NCBI GenBank assembly: GCA_009746045.1
Contig: RPFO01000229.1
Location: 120,001 to 184,000, forward strand
Direction: 5' to 3'
Origin: Mesostigma viride
Taxonomy: Eukaryota > Streptophyta > Mesostigmatophyceae > Mesostigmatales > Mesostigmataceae
Length of the DNA: 64,000 bases
Part shown: piece after piece, positions 1 to 11,965 of the stretch
How positions within the stretch are numbered: position 1 is the stretch's first letter
Layout: every line of letters starts with the position of its first letter
Notes under the pieces: generated by a model
The model's database searches: none
What the model saw: only the letters and a program-made list of their open reading frames with translations
What the model was told of the DNA's origin: nothing
Translations under genes and position numbers: made by a program

Positions 1-493
1 AATTGGCAGGTAGCAGCAGCTATGAGCAAAGGATGCCCGAATCCTCGCGAATCTGACTATCGGTTGAGTTGAGTTGCGTACTTGCGTTGACAATCGTGCT
101 TGGAGCAGTTGCGGAATGCGGACCTTAATAAACTGGCCAGCAAGGCACCAGGGCTGTGGAGTGTGGTGTGGCAAAGAGAGATTTAGTCACTCGTTTACGG
201 ACGTTTTCTGACCAGAATGCTGGCGCTTTTCGGGGAAGAGTCAATGGTCGATCGGGACTGACACTCCCGTGTCTTTTTTTTTCTCCATTATGGATATGAA
301 AGTTGACAGTTTGACTAAATCTGCGTAGCAACTCAATCCATGGCTTTGTTGGAACTGCGTTGCTTGGTCGCGAGGAATAGAAGGCATGCGTCTGGGCAGG
401 CTCTGTTGCAAAGAACCTGTTCGGACGTGCCTACGTCCCGTCCTGCTCGCGACACAACGATGCTCAGATAAATAAGATCCACGTGAGGAAGCC
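1..493. other. 5' flank of the PUF gene
   Basis: No coding region is supported here. It precedes the PUF start codon and probably holds its promoter and 5' UTR. I see no confident TATA box or other named element. Confidence 0.4.
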
Positions 494-3400
494 ATGGAGC
501 AGCTTGATGAGTTTCTTCCATCCCTTTTGTTGGATGAGATGCCTAGGGCGACGTCGGCCCCTCCCCAGTTGGACGACCTTCAGAAGGTCTACGCGGCGGA
601 GTTAGTCCAAAGCTCGGGGGGGGGCAACTACATGAACCTGGTACGTATCCAGGATGGCATCCACCCCTCCATGGATGTCAGATGCGACGCCGATTACGAG
701 CTGTTTTACAAGGAATTCAGCGGCACACGCAAGCTTCCTCGGCCAATGAACCCTCGCACTTTGTACACGGAGCTGCCCTACCGATTCCTGGAAAACAAAG
801 CCAATGCCACGCGCGCCGAGGTGGGCAACGACGGGTATTTCTATGGCGATAGCGAGCAGGCGAGCGGCGAGGATGACAAGGGCTCCTACCCGGCCGACGA
901 CCAAGGGTTGCCCAATGCGCTGGCCAGGATGTCGCTCGCAGCGGACGGCTCGATTCAGCCCGATGCATCCCACTCCCCGCCCGTGGGCGACTACGGCTTC
1001 TCCCCCTCCCAAACCATCCCTGAGGGCTCCCCCCCAAGGGTCCAGCCCCGCCAGCAAACGCCCTCGCCACCCCCGGCCCTCGCCCAGCCCCCTCCCAGCC
1101 TCCAGCTCCTCCAGCAGCTTGGTCGGCCGTCGCTGGACCTCCTTCAACGGGAGCAACGGTCCAGCTGGGCCCCTTCTAGCTCGATCGCGCGCGCACAGCT
1201 TGCGCAAGCGGCCGCCGCCGCGGCCTCATCTGGTGAGGACCTAGCGACTTTCCTCGCGCATCGGCCCATGCGCATGTCGGACTCGATGACAGCTCGATCG
1301 GGCCGGTTGTCCGACTCTGCGGGGTCGTCTGGCCACCCGCCCCGCCCGACGCGTTTCTCGGATTCCGCTGGTTCGCGCGGGATCGCTCTCGCGCCAAACG
1401 CCGACGGTTCTGGTGTTGGCCGCTACGCCCCCCTCTCGTCATCCTCGCTGATGTCATCGTCGTCGCAGGCCCACCAGCTGGGGGTCCTTTCGCGCGAGGG
1501 GTACACGGCGCTGTACAACAACCTCGCATCGCTCAACCCGCAGCAGCAACGTCGGCTCATGGAGCAGCTCAAGAGCGCAGAGGGTACCGAGTACGCCATG
1601 TCGCTCGCAGCGGCCGCTGCCGCTGCCGTCACCGGGGTGGCCACGCCGCCGGGCCCCGCGTCGCGCAGCCCCGATCCCACCATCCGGGGCGGGAACGCAT
1701 TGCACTCGAACCGAAGCAGTGTGAGTAGCAGTACGGGCACCGGGAGCGGACCCGGCTCGAGCCCTGGATTAGGGGCAGGCGGGGCGGGGATGTCCGCCGG
1801 GGGGGCGGTAGGCATGGTTGGAGGCTCGATCGGGCATCACCACCTGCACAGCAACGGCGTGGTGGGTGGTGGGGGGATCAGCAATGGCGGGTATGGCACC
1901 GTGGGTGCGTCGCCAGACCGCGAGCGCCGCACGAGTGTGGGGCAACGGGGCGTCCCCCCCAGTGAGATGCAAGCATTATGGTCGCAGCCGCGGAACGTCC
2001 AGCCATTGCCGCAGCAGCCGCAGCCGCTGGCATCCCCGCCGGCACCTCCCCCGCAGCAGCAAATGCTGCCATCGTCACCGGCCATGTCGCAGCCATTGGG
2101 ACCCCCAGGGGGGATCTCCCCGGCCCTGACACCACAGCAGCTGCTCCTCCACCAGCAGCAGCAGCAGCAGCAGCAGCACCTGTTGCAGCAGCAGCAGCAG
2201 ATGCTGCTCTTGCAGCAGCAGCACCAGCAGCTGCAGCAGCTGCAGGAATTCATCAAGCAGCAGCAACTCTCGGCCGCCGCCATGTCGCCATTTGGTGGCG
2301 GTTTCACGTCGCACCCGGGCATGGGCGCGCACATGCAGGGGATGCCGACACCCCCAATTGTCGCGTCCCCCCCAGCGCCACCTCCCATGGTGGCCCCTGG
2401 GGTCGGAGTCGCTCAGCCTCTGGTCGGGGTGTGCAAGATGTTCGCGACACAGGGGTACTGTGCCATGGGTGCCGCGTGCTCGCTTCCCCATATCCCCCTC
2501 TCACAGATTCTCCCGCTGTTTGCGCCAATGGTCGCGCCGCCACCAAACGCTGCCACGCTCGCGACCGCCGCCGGAATGTCGCCACCCATGGGCGACGTCT
2601 TGGGCGGCGACATGGCCATGCATGGCCTCCCGGGCAAGGGGGGGGCTATGTGGGGGTCGGCATGGGCAGTCCCGGTGCCGGCATGTCGTCCGGCGGGGGT
2701 GGCCATAAGCGTTCCTCGGGAAGCAACCAGGGAGGACAGGCCTACGGGGGCCTCTCACCTCAGACGATCTCCTCCGGGGCTGACTCGGCCCCCCATCATC
2801 ACCAGGGGTCGAAACACGCCGGGCCGTCATCGTCGATCAACGCGGCAGCAGCGGCCGCGGGGGCTGCAGGGGCCACCCCCGGGGGTGGGGCCGCCTCGTC
2901 CTCATCTTCGGGCCGGCGTAGCAAGTCGGGCCGGCGCAAGAGCGGCAGCACGGGAGCGGAGGGGGGTGACGGGGGGAAGCAGAACGGCGAGGGCAAGGGC
3001 GGGGCGGTCAGCAGTGCAAAGTACATCTCGCTTGAGGACGTGCAGGTGGGTGTGCTGGGTCTGGTGTGGATTTTTGATTAAGTCACTTGGGTTGAGAGCC
3101 GCATCTGGTTAGGTCCCTTTTTTACTTTTCCCTTTTTTCCCTTTCTTTCCCTTTTTTCTCTTTTCCCTTTCTGGTTTGATTTCCGATTTTTCCTGGTTTA
3201 ATTTCCTAGCTTTTTTATTCCCGTCTTCATCGTTTCTTTTTCCCTTTTTTCCCTTCTTTCATTTCGTTGTTGGTTTGTCCCCATGGGCCCACCGGCCACC
3301 GGCCGCGTTTCACAGACCAGCATGAGCCCACAATACCGCTGTCGTATTGAACCCCACTTGTCTGCATGCGATGTCGGTTTTCTTCCAGCAACCTTGAGGG

Positions 3401-6400
3401 CAACATCATCAGATCCCAAAAACCTTACAAGACCAATGTTTTCTATCCCATCACGCCTGCACCACGCCACGCACTTGTCTGCATGCAGTCCCCTGTTCTA
3501 TGCTGCCATTCTCCACAGGGCCGCATACCCTTCTAGAGCACCAAGGACCAGCACATGATATTAGATATTATGTTTGCTTTATTTATGGCAGTCATGAATC
3601 GTAGTGCAATCAACCATTGTTTTCTATCAGGCCTGAACCACACTACTCTGCGTGCACTCTCACTGTCTGCTTCATGTATCTCAACTCTCTTCCATCAAAA
3701 ACTATCTTGTCTTTCATTACTATTTCTTCCCCCGAAAAATTCCCACAGGGCCGCATCTACCAGATCGCAAAGGACCAGCATGGCTGCCGCTTCCTCCAGA
3801 AAAAGTTTGATGAGGGCGGGGAGCGCGAGGTGGAGATCATTTTCCGGGAGATTGTGGACCACGTGGTGGAGCTGATGACCGACCCCTTCGGCAACTACCT
3901 GGTGCAGAAGCTGCTGCTCTGCTGCAACGCGAGCCAGCGGCACGAGGTGCTGCTGCAGGTGTGCGGCGCGGGCGAGCTCATCAACATCTCCCTCGACATG
4001 CACGGGTGAGTGCTGGGGATGTTTATGGATATACGTCCAACCTTTAATGTTGCACAGTGAGCTAATTACTCTAGCTCATCAACATCTCCCTCGACATGCA
4101 CGGGGGAGTGCTGGGGATGTTTATGGATATACGTCCAACCTTTAATGTTGCACAGTGAGCTAATTACTCTAGCTCATCAACATCTCGCTCGACATGCACA
4201 GGTGAGTGCTGGTATTCATTTGCCTGCTACCTGTGCGTTGTGGTGGGGAAAAAACATGGTCTCGTTGGCTCATTTGCTCATCAGCGTATCGCTGTGGATA
4301 TGCACGGGTGGTTCGGGTTGGGCTTGGTCGGGGCCACTCTGTATCGCAACGAATGCTGGGCAAGCATGCTGCCATCATCATCCTGCTCGACAATGTTGCT
4401 ATCATCATCCTGCTCGACAATGTTGCTATCATCATCCTGCTCGACAATGCTGCTATCATCATCCTGCTCGACAATGTTGCTATCATCATCTTCTATACAG
4501 GGTTCGCAGTTTTAAACAAGCTGTCTACCTTTTGCCCCGTTCCTGCCCCTCCTCTTTGCCTCCTTTCCCCTTTCTCTCCTTTCCTTCACCCCCTTTTCCA
4601 TCGCTTCCTTTTACTTGCCACCCCGCCACCCTCTTCCCCCTTCATCTCGATGCTGGCCCTATCAACGTTTTCTCCCCCCCTCGTTGGCCTTCTACCGTGT
4701 TGCTACTTGCCATCTCCGTCCCCCCCTCCTGGCATTGCCCTTCCCCCTTTCCCCCACCCTACCCTCTCCCCCCGACCCTTTCACCACGGTGCTTCTCCCC
4801 CCCTTTCCCCCGCCCAACTCACTGCATCATTCCCCCGACTCATTACATCTTCCCCCCCCACTCTCTCCGTCTTCCTTCCCCCCCCCCTCGTCACGTCCCC
4901 CCCCACTCGTTACACCTGCCAGCACGCGCGCGGTCCAACGTCTTGTGGAGACGCTCAGCCCCGGCGAGCAGACGCGCATGGTCATCCGCGCGCTGCGCCC
5001 CGGCGTGGTCACACTCATCAAGGACCTGAACGGGAACCATGTCATCCAGCGGTGCCTGCAGACCCTCTCGCCCCAGGACTCGGGGGTATGCTACCCCGCT
5101 AGCATGTCACGAGCTAATCCCTGTTGTTGTCGCCTTGTCGCCACGCCTTGTCTTGCCGATAATGATGGCCGGTTTGTCTTGCCGATAGCTGGGGGCTCTA
5201 ATATGTGCCATACCGCGTCATCTAGTGTGTCTGCTGACGCTTGCAGCCGCTGCAGGACTTGGGGAGCATGTCTTCCTCACATGAGCTTTGCCGTGATGAA
5301 CATGATCATTAGGGGCTTATTACAAGACGTGGTGTGTGGAAATTCCTTTTCACATGCTCCGCCCCTCTCACACACCGCCACCCCTCACCACCCACACCCC
5401 ACCATCGCATATTTTAACCGGCTGCAATCTCTTTAGCCAACCTTCTCTTTACCTGCCCTCGTTTGCTCGCAACATTTTCACGGGTGCTTTGCGAAGCCAT
5501 GGAATGTCTGGCCTACCTCGCGTGCCTTCTTCCCCAACCTCCAATCTGCCCTTTGATCACGTGGCAGCGCTTTTTATGTCTCTGACTTCATGCTTTTTGC
5601 GCCGCTCCCCAACCATTCCCCCCCCCAAGCCCCCCAACCCCGCACCACCAGTTCATCTTTGTCGTGGCAATCTGTGAACCAACATGCCCTCATTGCTGAT
5701 GTACGGCCTCCCCCACGTGCCTTCGTTCCCAACCTCCAATCAATTCATCTTTGACGCGGCAGCGCATATGTATTTACTTATTTATTTATCTATCTAATTC
5801 CCAACCCCTTACACCACCAGTTCATCTTTGACGCGGCCGCCGCCCACTGCGTCGAGATCAGCACGCACCGCCACGGCTGCTGCGTGCTCCAGCGCTGCGT
5901 TGATCACGCGACGGGTGCCGAGCAGCAGCGGCTACTGCAGCAGATTGCGGCCAACGCTCTGGTGCTGGCCCAGGACCCGTTTGGGTGAGTGGTGTGGCTA
6001 CCCTCTATGAGTAGTTGCCAAGGCGAGGTGTGAGGTGGTAGAAAGAAGCAGCGGGTGCTGCAGGAGATTGCGGCAAATGCGCTGGTGCTGGCGCAGGACC
6101 GGTTCAGGTGAGTGGGGTGGGGTGGGTGTTGGGCGTTGGGTCACTGGGGGAGGTAAGTAATTTTGTAATTGTTATTAGGTCATTGATAGGCCACAAATAG
6201 GTCACAAATAGGTCATTAAAAGGTCATTAACAGGTCATTAATAGGATTGCGGCATTGCATGTGTTGGCACACAACCTCTTTGGTTGCATAACTGACTGCC
6301 CGTGTCCGTGTTCCGGGTTCAAGAGGAGGCGAACCGCTTGTGCAATACCCTGGTGCAGGGGGTTTTGAGTTGGTTAGACTACAGCTATTAGTTGCTGGTG

Positions 6401-7946
6401 CAGGCCCGCTGGTGGTGCAGGGCCACTGCTGCTTAGAAACACCGGCGTATGGTTTTGTGGAAGTTTGATCTGGACATGGAGATTAACACTGGCATGCCCC
6501 CCCCCCCCCCCAGCCTTCCTCTCCGTTGCTGCATAGGCTTCTTGAGGGTCACTGTCCAAGGGATCGGACGTTATTGATCTAGGCTTCCCCTTCCACCCCG
6601 CTTTCTCCAGGTATTCATATCTTTGTGATATATGTCCTGTGGTACCTCGGCCTCACCTGCCCCTTGGTCACAATCCATGACCTCGCCCCCCCCCCCCCGC
6701 CCCCCCTCTTCCGCAGCAACTACGTGGTCCAGTACATCCTCGACCTGCGCCTGCCCTGGATCTCGTACGAGGTCATGCGGCGGCTGGAGGGCCACTACCC
6801 GTTCCTGGCGACCCAGAAGTTCTCTTCCAACGTGGTCGAGAAGTGCGTGAAGCTGGCGTCCGACGAGGGCAGCCGCAGCCGGCTGGTGCACGAGCTGGCG
6901 ACGTCCCCCCGCCTCGGCTACCTCCTGCACGACCCCTATGCCAACTACGTGATCCAGAGCTGCTTGGCGACCACGCAGGTGAGGAGGGGGCGGAAGTGTA
7001 ATCAGCCCCTATCCAGGCAGCCCATCGAATGGAAGCCCAGCTGCTTTTTTATAGGGGTCGCTTTGAGAAGTGGTAGGGGAGGGAGGTGATGATTGGGTAT
7101 GGGTGACACGTCTTGAAAGTTTTCTTTTGTGTGGGAGCTTTCTGGTTTGTGGGAGTTTTTGGGGGGGGCGGGGAGCTTTTGTTTTGTGCGGGAGCTTTAT
7201 ATTTTGTTTTGGAGGAATTTGGTCTCGTGGAAGCTTTTTGTTTTCATGTGGGACACCGGGTGACAAGGGTTACATACGTATGTGGTCGCTCTCACAACTT
7301 TTCTTTTGTGTTGTCTATCAACATGGCAAGCACACGCACACAAGGAACAGCTAAGACAGGATCAGTGACCCAAATCTGCCCATGAAACTTGTCTTGTTTT
7401 GCAACACTTCGCGCCATACGTTCAGTTCCCGTCTTCGCTGGCTTGGTCTGCTGCGACGCTCGACCGTTGAGATTGGGTAGCTCTCATTCTCACGAGGAGA
7501 TGCCGTAGGATCACCCCCCACCCCACGCGTAATAGTATCCTGTTTGGGTCCCATCTCCTAGACTCCCGTTTATTTCCTTTTGCTCTTCCTCTTTTTTCTC
7601 TTTCTGAGTCGGGTTTCCCTATTCCGTTCCCTTTTGTGGCACTGCCCACAATCTGTGATTCCACCCCCACGCGCACCCGCACCCCACCGCCAACGTGATA
7701 ATCCCCATCGTGATTGCCAACCCTTCTCCCCTCGTTCGGCGGGGTCTTTTGTACTGTGAACCCTGAAAGCAAATTTTTGTTTTCATGACTACCCTGTTCA
7801 CGACCGCTGAAACAACTCACGGCGCGCAGGGCCCCACCCATGCGGAGCTCGTCGAAGCCATCCGGCCGCACCTCCCTGCGATCAAGAACTCACTCTACGG
7901 CAAGCGCATCATCGCACGCACCAACATGAAGGCCAGCTTCAAGTAA
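494..7946 (+). CDS. PUM: Pumilio/PUF-family RNA-binding protein with CCCH finger
   Basis: Inferred exons: 494-3045, 3749-4005, 4923-5085, 5821-5984, 6717-6978 and 7830-7946, all with GT donors and AG acceptors, giving about 1170 residues. The N-terminal 850 residues are low-complexity (Ser, Gly, Pro, a Gln-rich run at about 2148-2270). Near 2430-2485 there is one CCCH finger, C-x8-C-x5-C-x3-H. Exons 2-6 encode a full Pumilio homology domain with eight repeats. Their RNA-contact cores are CRFLQ, NYLVQ, TRAVQ, NHVIQ, CCVLQ, NYVVQ, SNVVE and NYVIQ, ending in the usual YGKRI tail. By the known PUF code this predicts a UGUAUAUA-like target, so the protein is probably a cytoplasmic 3'-UTR-binding repressor. 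The start lies in a good context (gccATGg). Exon 1 needs a one-base frame change at the G run 2638-2645. Exon joins are inferred from PUF homology and splice signals. Confidence 0.93.
2638..2645 (+). other. G8 run where the PUF exon 1 frame shifts
   Basis: Upstream of this run the PUF frame is open from 494. Downstream the Gly/Ser-rich frame that reaches the exon 1 donor (KYISLEDVQ, 3045) is one base out of register. One missing G in the run would join them. This is probably an assembly or sequencing indel; a real frameshift or a tiny intron is less likely. Confidence 0.7.
3435..3790 (+). repeat. Intron 1 duplication of the exon 2 acceptor edge
   Basis: Positions 3435-3558 are a diverged copy of about 3617-3790. 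Both contain a cacagGGCCGCAT acceptor-exon junction followed by an AAGGACCAGCA block. Only the second copy continues into the PUF repeat. The first is an inactive echo of the exon 2 start lying inside the intron. Confidence 0.65.
3975..4205 (+). repeat. 98-bp tandem repeat spanning the exon 2 end and donor
   Basis: The unit starts at 3975, 4073 and 4171. It includes the last 31 bases of exon 2 (AGCTCATCAACATC onward), the GT donor and about 65 bases of intron. The second copy has lost the donor (gggGGAGTG); the third keeps a GTGAGT. The first copy gives the reading that joins to exon 3. Confidence 0.85.
4368..4492 (+). repeat. 27-bp minisatellite in PUF intron 2
   Basis: Four to five copies of a unit with core ATCATCCTGCTCGACAAT. 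It resembles the exon 2 terminal segment (ATCAACATCTCCCTCGACATG type) and may be a shorter, more diverged amplification of it. Confidence 0.75.
5520..5840 (+). repeat. Intron 3 copies of the exon 4 acceptor edge
   Basis: The true exon 4 start (CAG then TTCATCTTTGACGCGGC at 5821) is echoed at 5643-5669 (TTCATCTTTGTCGTGGC after CACCACCAG) and at about 5745-5766 (TTCATCTTTGACGCGGC). Each lies in a longer similar block containing CCAACCTCCAATC. A first, weaker copy is at 5520-5575. Confidence 0.65.
6046..6283 (+). repeat. Intron 4 copies of the exon 4 3' end and donor
   Basis: 6046-6117 resembles the last 57 bases of exon 4 plus its GTGAGTGG donor: ATTGCGGCAAATGCGCTGGT here against ATTGCGGCCAACGCTCTGGT in the exon. 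A weaker third copy lies at about 6243-6283. The copies keep donor-like sites and could act as decoys. Confidence 0.7.
7123..7255 (+). repeat. Degenerate minisatellite in PUF intron 5
   Basis: Several imperfect copies of a TTTTGTGTGGGAGCTT-type unit. It is non-coding and lies between the donor at 6979 and the acceptor at 7829. Confidence 0.6.
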
Positions 7947-8062
7947 GGAGCACCAGCATGAAGGCCAACTTCAAGTAAGGAGCACCAGCATGAAGGCCAG
8001 CCTTCAATAAGCACCAACGGGAAGGCCAGCCTCCAGTAAGGAGCACAATTGCGAAAGCCAGC
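7921..8062 (+). repeat. Tandem copies of the PUF stop-codon region
   Basis: The end of exon 6 (AACATGAAGGCCAGCTTCAAG then TAA) is followed by four degenerate copies with the core ATGAAGGCCAGCTTCAAGTAA or a variant. The first stop, at 7944-7946, is taken as real; the copies fall in the 3' UTR. Confidence 0.8.
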
Positions 8063-11000
8063 CTTTCGAAGCGCCGGCTGCAACGCCGCTAACCCGAGTT
8101 GTGGCTTACTCTTTTGGCACTGGCCGTGGCGGCGCCAGCGGGTAGCGTACCAACCTGTTATGGCGCCAAAAATTGACATGGCGCTGGTCGTTGAGGCTCC
8201 AGCCTCCGATAAGGCCGTGGCTCGTGTGGTTCCTGGTACTCGTGGACCCCCAGATTGCAAGCCTTGTACAACTGGAAGTCCGGATACCTGTGGTCGGGGT
8301 CATCCAATCAGGGCGCCTAGGATCTGGCTGAGGGAAGAGGTGCGGGAGGCGGGAGTGTGCTGGGTGAAGTGCCCGCCACCAAGGCCTGTCTGTCTGTCCA
8401 GCCTCCGGCACACCCCTGGGTGGGTGGCCGTCGCCCACAGCAGCGAACAACTGTCATCCCCAAGGTCCCTGGTCCCCCCCCCCGGCAGCGCGCCTGAGAT
8501 GCCCAGGGCTCCTCTGTGGGGGTGGCGGCAACCATTTTGCTATTCGCGCTTTTGAGCATTACAGTAGAGCATGATAGTAGAGCATCATAGAGCACTACAT
8601 AGCACTGTAGAGCGCTCTAGGTAGCGCTCTTATGTGTGTATATGTCTACCTATATGTCTATCTATGTAGAGAGCGTGGCGTGCCCTCACGTGCAGTTGGC
8701 GGCCGTTCGGCACCTCGGTCAGACTTGCCGGGGTGCGGGGAGGCTTTCTTCTTCGTCTTCTTTTTTTGTCAAGCTTTTGATGAAGTGGGCAGACCGTGTT
8801 GGATCGGGCGGGTTGCGTGGGGGTGGCATGGGGGGGAGTTTGCCCGGGATGGTGTCGGGATGCGTGGGAGGTGGGAAGCAAATGGGTAGTTTTGCCCGGG
8901 GTGCTAAATGGTAGTTCTGCCCGGGGTGCTAAATGGTAGTTCTGCCCGGGGTGCTAATGGGTGGCTGTTGGAGGCTTCTGGCGGGGTGGGTGGGGGCATT
9001 GCCAGGGCAGACTTCCCAACGTTACCTCGGTGCATTCGGGTTGTCTTGCTGCCACTGCCACGTGTACGGCTGTTGTGGATGTGGAAAGGCTTCACTCCAG
9101 TGGCTGGTGGCAAATACACAACGGGCGGGTGGCAGACTCATGTGGACTTTGGTTGGAGCGAGTGCTGGGACGGGGAGCCGACTCGACTAGGAAGCGCGCA
9201 AGGGGAGCTGGCATACTTCTTGCGGTGTAGGGTTGTAACGAGTACCCTAATGGAGCGCAAGCGGTCAGTTACAGGAGTGCCAGGGAGGTCATGGGAAGAC
9301 CGGCTGCCAGCTGCTTGTAAATGGCCAACACTTTCTTTACCCAGTGGCTGGGCTCCCTAGCCATGCTTCAAGCCTCAAGGATGCTCCAAGCATGCTCCAA
9401 GGATGCTCCAAGCCGAGGGCCGCTTACACTGTCTCGGCTGAATGGTCATCCCAACCATGTGGTCGGGTGACCTGTGGGGGGTCAACCCATGGGGGATAAA
9501 TGAGGGGGGGTCAAATGATTGGATATAGCCTGTAATTGGCCAGCTACGAACCTTGACGGGTTGCCAGGTGATTAATCATCGGATGCCAGCTAATGCCAGG
9601 CGAGAGATGGCCTGGGTTGAGAGATGCGGCGGCGACTGATTTGGGTGGCCCTGCCCGGTGGCTGTTTTCAGACCGTGAGGACAGCCGGCCCGGAGTGTCT
9701 TGCGGCAGTTATTTACGGGGGGGTTCTTTCAGCGCCGCGCGCCTCCCAGGCATGCTGTTACCTGGTGGCTGCACATGCAGGCTGTAAACTCGTGCTCGTA
9801 TGGGGAGGCAGTTACCTGGTGGCCGTACAGGCAGGTGGTCCGCAACTGCGGGTCCTGCGCCGACTCCCCTAGCGTGACCAGCTCACTGAGTACCAGGCCA
9901 CGTGTGCAAGTATATCCTGTTGTGATGCAGCTGTCAAGCAGCCCGTTTTGCCATGTGTCATGCTGCTGTCGAGCAGCTTGTTTGGCCACGTGCAGAAGAG
10001 TGTTCAGTGATGGCGGTTTTGGAGACCCCGACGGCAGCAACCGCAGATGATCCGCAGCAAGTGCCCGGCGGGAGTCGGCAAGAGGCCACCGTTGCAGCAA
10101 CACGTGCCTGAATGCGCCAAAGGGTGCTGTGTGGGAGTGCCGTTGTGCGGGGTAGGGATGCCATCCGTGTTCTTACGGCCAGCATTTCGGAATGTCTTGT
10201 GGCCTTCGGAACAGTCAGCGTTTCGGGCCGTATTTCAGCGCCTTTTGAGCTTTCCTGGAGGGCGTTCCGGGCTGCCTGTGGGACCTGCCCCAACAGTGGC
10301 CTGACAAGAAAGGAAGTGGGAACTAAAGGTTGGCGGGGGGTGGGGTGGGGTGGGGGATTTGGGGGGATTGGGGGAAGGGTTGCGCATGTGCTTACAAGGA
10401 GTGAAGGCAGGCAAGCGGCTGGGAGTAAGGGCGAGGGGAGTCGCAAAGATGATGGCCTACCGGGTTTGATGGGCATCCTGTGCTCTCCTTGCCTGATAGG
10501 GCCCCCTCTCTCCTCTTGGGATTGCGACGCCCAAGCCAGCTGGACGGGCAGGCCTAATGAGGTGTGTGTTGGGGAGGGGGGGAGGTGCGGGGGGGGGGGA
10601 TAGGGATTAGGTGGCAGCATCCAGCAGCTTCGGAGTCGGCTTCCGGTGAGGACAACCCATGCCGGTTCTGACGCGGGGATGGCCGTGCCAGTCCTACAGG
10701 GGAAGCGCACCATTCCTGTGGGCAGTGCAGGGCCTGCGCGGCGTGCAAGCAGGCCAGCGTGTGCGCTCTACGGTGGGCATGGCGGACAGGAGCGAGGGTT
10801 GCATCGCCGGGTGAGCGAAGGTGGGGGCCGTGGGTGAGGGGATGAGGGGGCCGTTTGGGGGAGGAAGCGGGAGAAAGGGGACGGCGTGGTGACGGAGTGG
10901 TGTGTCGGCGCCTTGTCACTGTCATCGCCATCCTTTGCTGCTGCGACGGAAATGTACCTGTTGACCTCCCAGGGTGGCGACAAAAACACGGCCGCAAGGT

Positions 11001-11965
11001 CCGGGTTGGTGCAATGCTGAAGAGGTTAGGTTCCGCATCTTAAGCGTGGAGTGTGGCGGCGCTGCTCCAGACAACGGGGCCTTTGGGGGACTAAGGATTT
11101 ATGGAGGACTCGCTAATTTTGGCAGTGGGCTGCTTCTGTCGCCCGGGGCCTTGCACAAGTCAACAGTAAAGTGTAGACTCGTTTGAGTCGAAAGTGGTTG
11201 TGAAGTGAAGAATGTGTGGGATGTGGGGGTGGGTACATGTGCGGCGAGTTGCCAGGGCACGCAGCAGGGCTGCCGAGGCAGGTGCCGCCCCCGTATCATT
11301 TTTGTTTGTTGTTTTCTTGGCCGTTTTCCCCCCAGGCTGTGGTAACCTCCTTTGGGGAGGTTGCGGTGGGACGGGGGCGTTGTTTTCTGCACGGCAGGCG
11401 CAGCGGCCTGCCTTATTGCAGCGCACGTAATTTTACTATTTACAGCCCAGAGATTACCAAGGCATGTACCCTGTACATATCGCCCGCTCCTACGTTGCTC
11501 TTTCCTGCTCGGCAGAGAGCAGGCGAGTTTGGAGTTCTTCGGACCCCTCCACTGGTCATTAGTTGCGCCGACCAGGAAGCTGTCAATGCGGCACTTTTGT
11601 GTACATTTCTACGTGTAAGACTATGCTTTAATCTTGCCATCATCCAGCATTGGAACTTCGTGCATGCGGACTTCCCGTTTGCCGCTGAGTGGTTGGATGC
11701 TCCTCATGAGGCTGGCTTGGGGGGCTTGGAGGAGGGGTTTAGAGTGGGGATGGTCTGCATCCCCGTAGCCTGGGTAAGTCTGCTCTGCTACCTCGACACG
11801 TGGTAACATGCGGTTAACCATTAGGGTGTTTACTGTGTACCAGCTGTTTCAAAGAGGCCAGTGCTGTTGGTTGCTGATCCTATACAGACTCGACTGTTTT
11901 GATTGTTGGCTGGCCACCTATAGTGCTTCTTTATAGTGGTCACATCAGTATATTGGTATGACTAC
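8063..11965. other. Intergenic or 3' UTR region without a recognised gene
   Basis: No reading frame here shows a recognisable domain or steady coding character. It holds small repeats: TAGAGCA-type runs at 8550-8640, a 25-bp unit at 8885-8960, and CCAAGGATGCT repeats near 9370-9410. Part is probably the PUF 3' UTR. Confidence 0.5.
8885..8962 (+). repeat. 25-bp tandem repeat
   Basis: Three copies of a unit with core TGCCCGGGGTGCTAAATGGT. No coding role is seen. Confidence 0.8.

Noticed and set aside
1837-2491. Cys-rich and Leu-rich minus-strand frames
   Set aside because: Antisense of the Gln-rich CAG repeats of the PUF gene.
2646-3112. C-terminal extension of the first PUF frame (PVPACRPAGVAISVPRE...)
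   Set aside because: Composition changes abruptly after the G run. The neighbouring frame leads to the exon 1 donor and on to PUF repeat 1, so this tail is out of frame.
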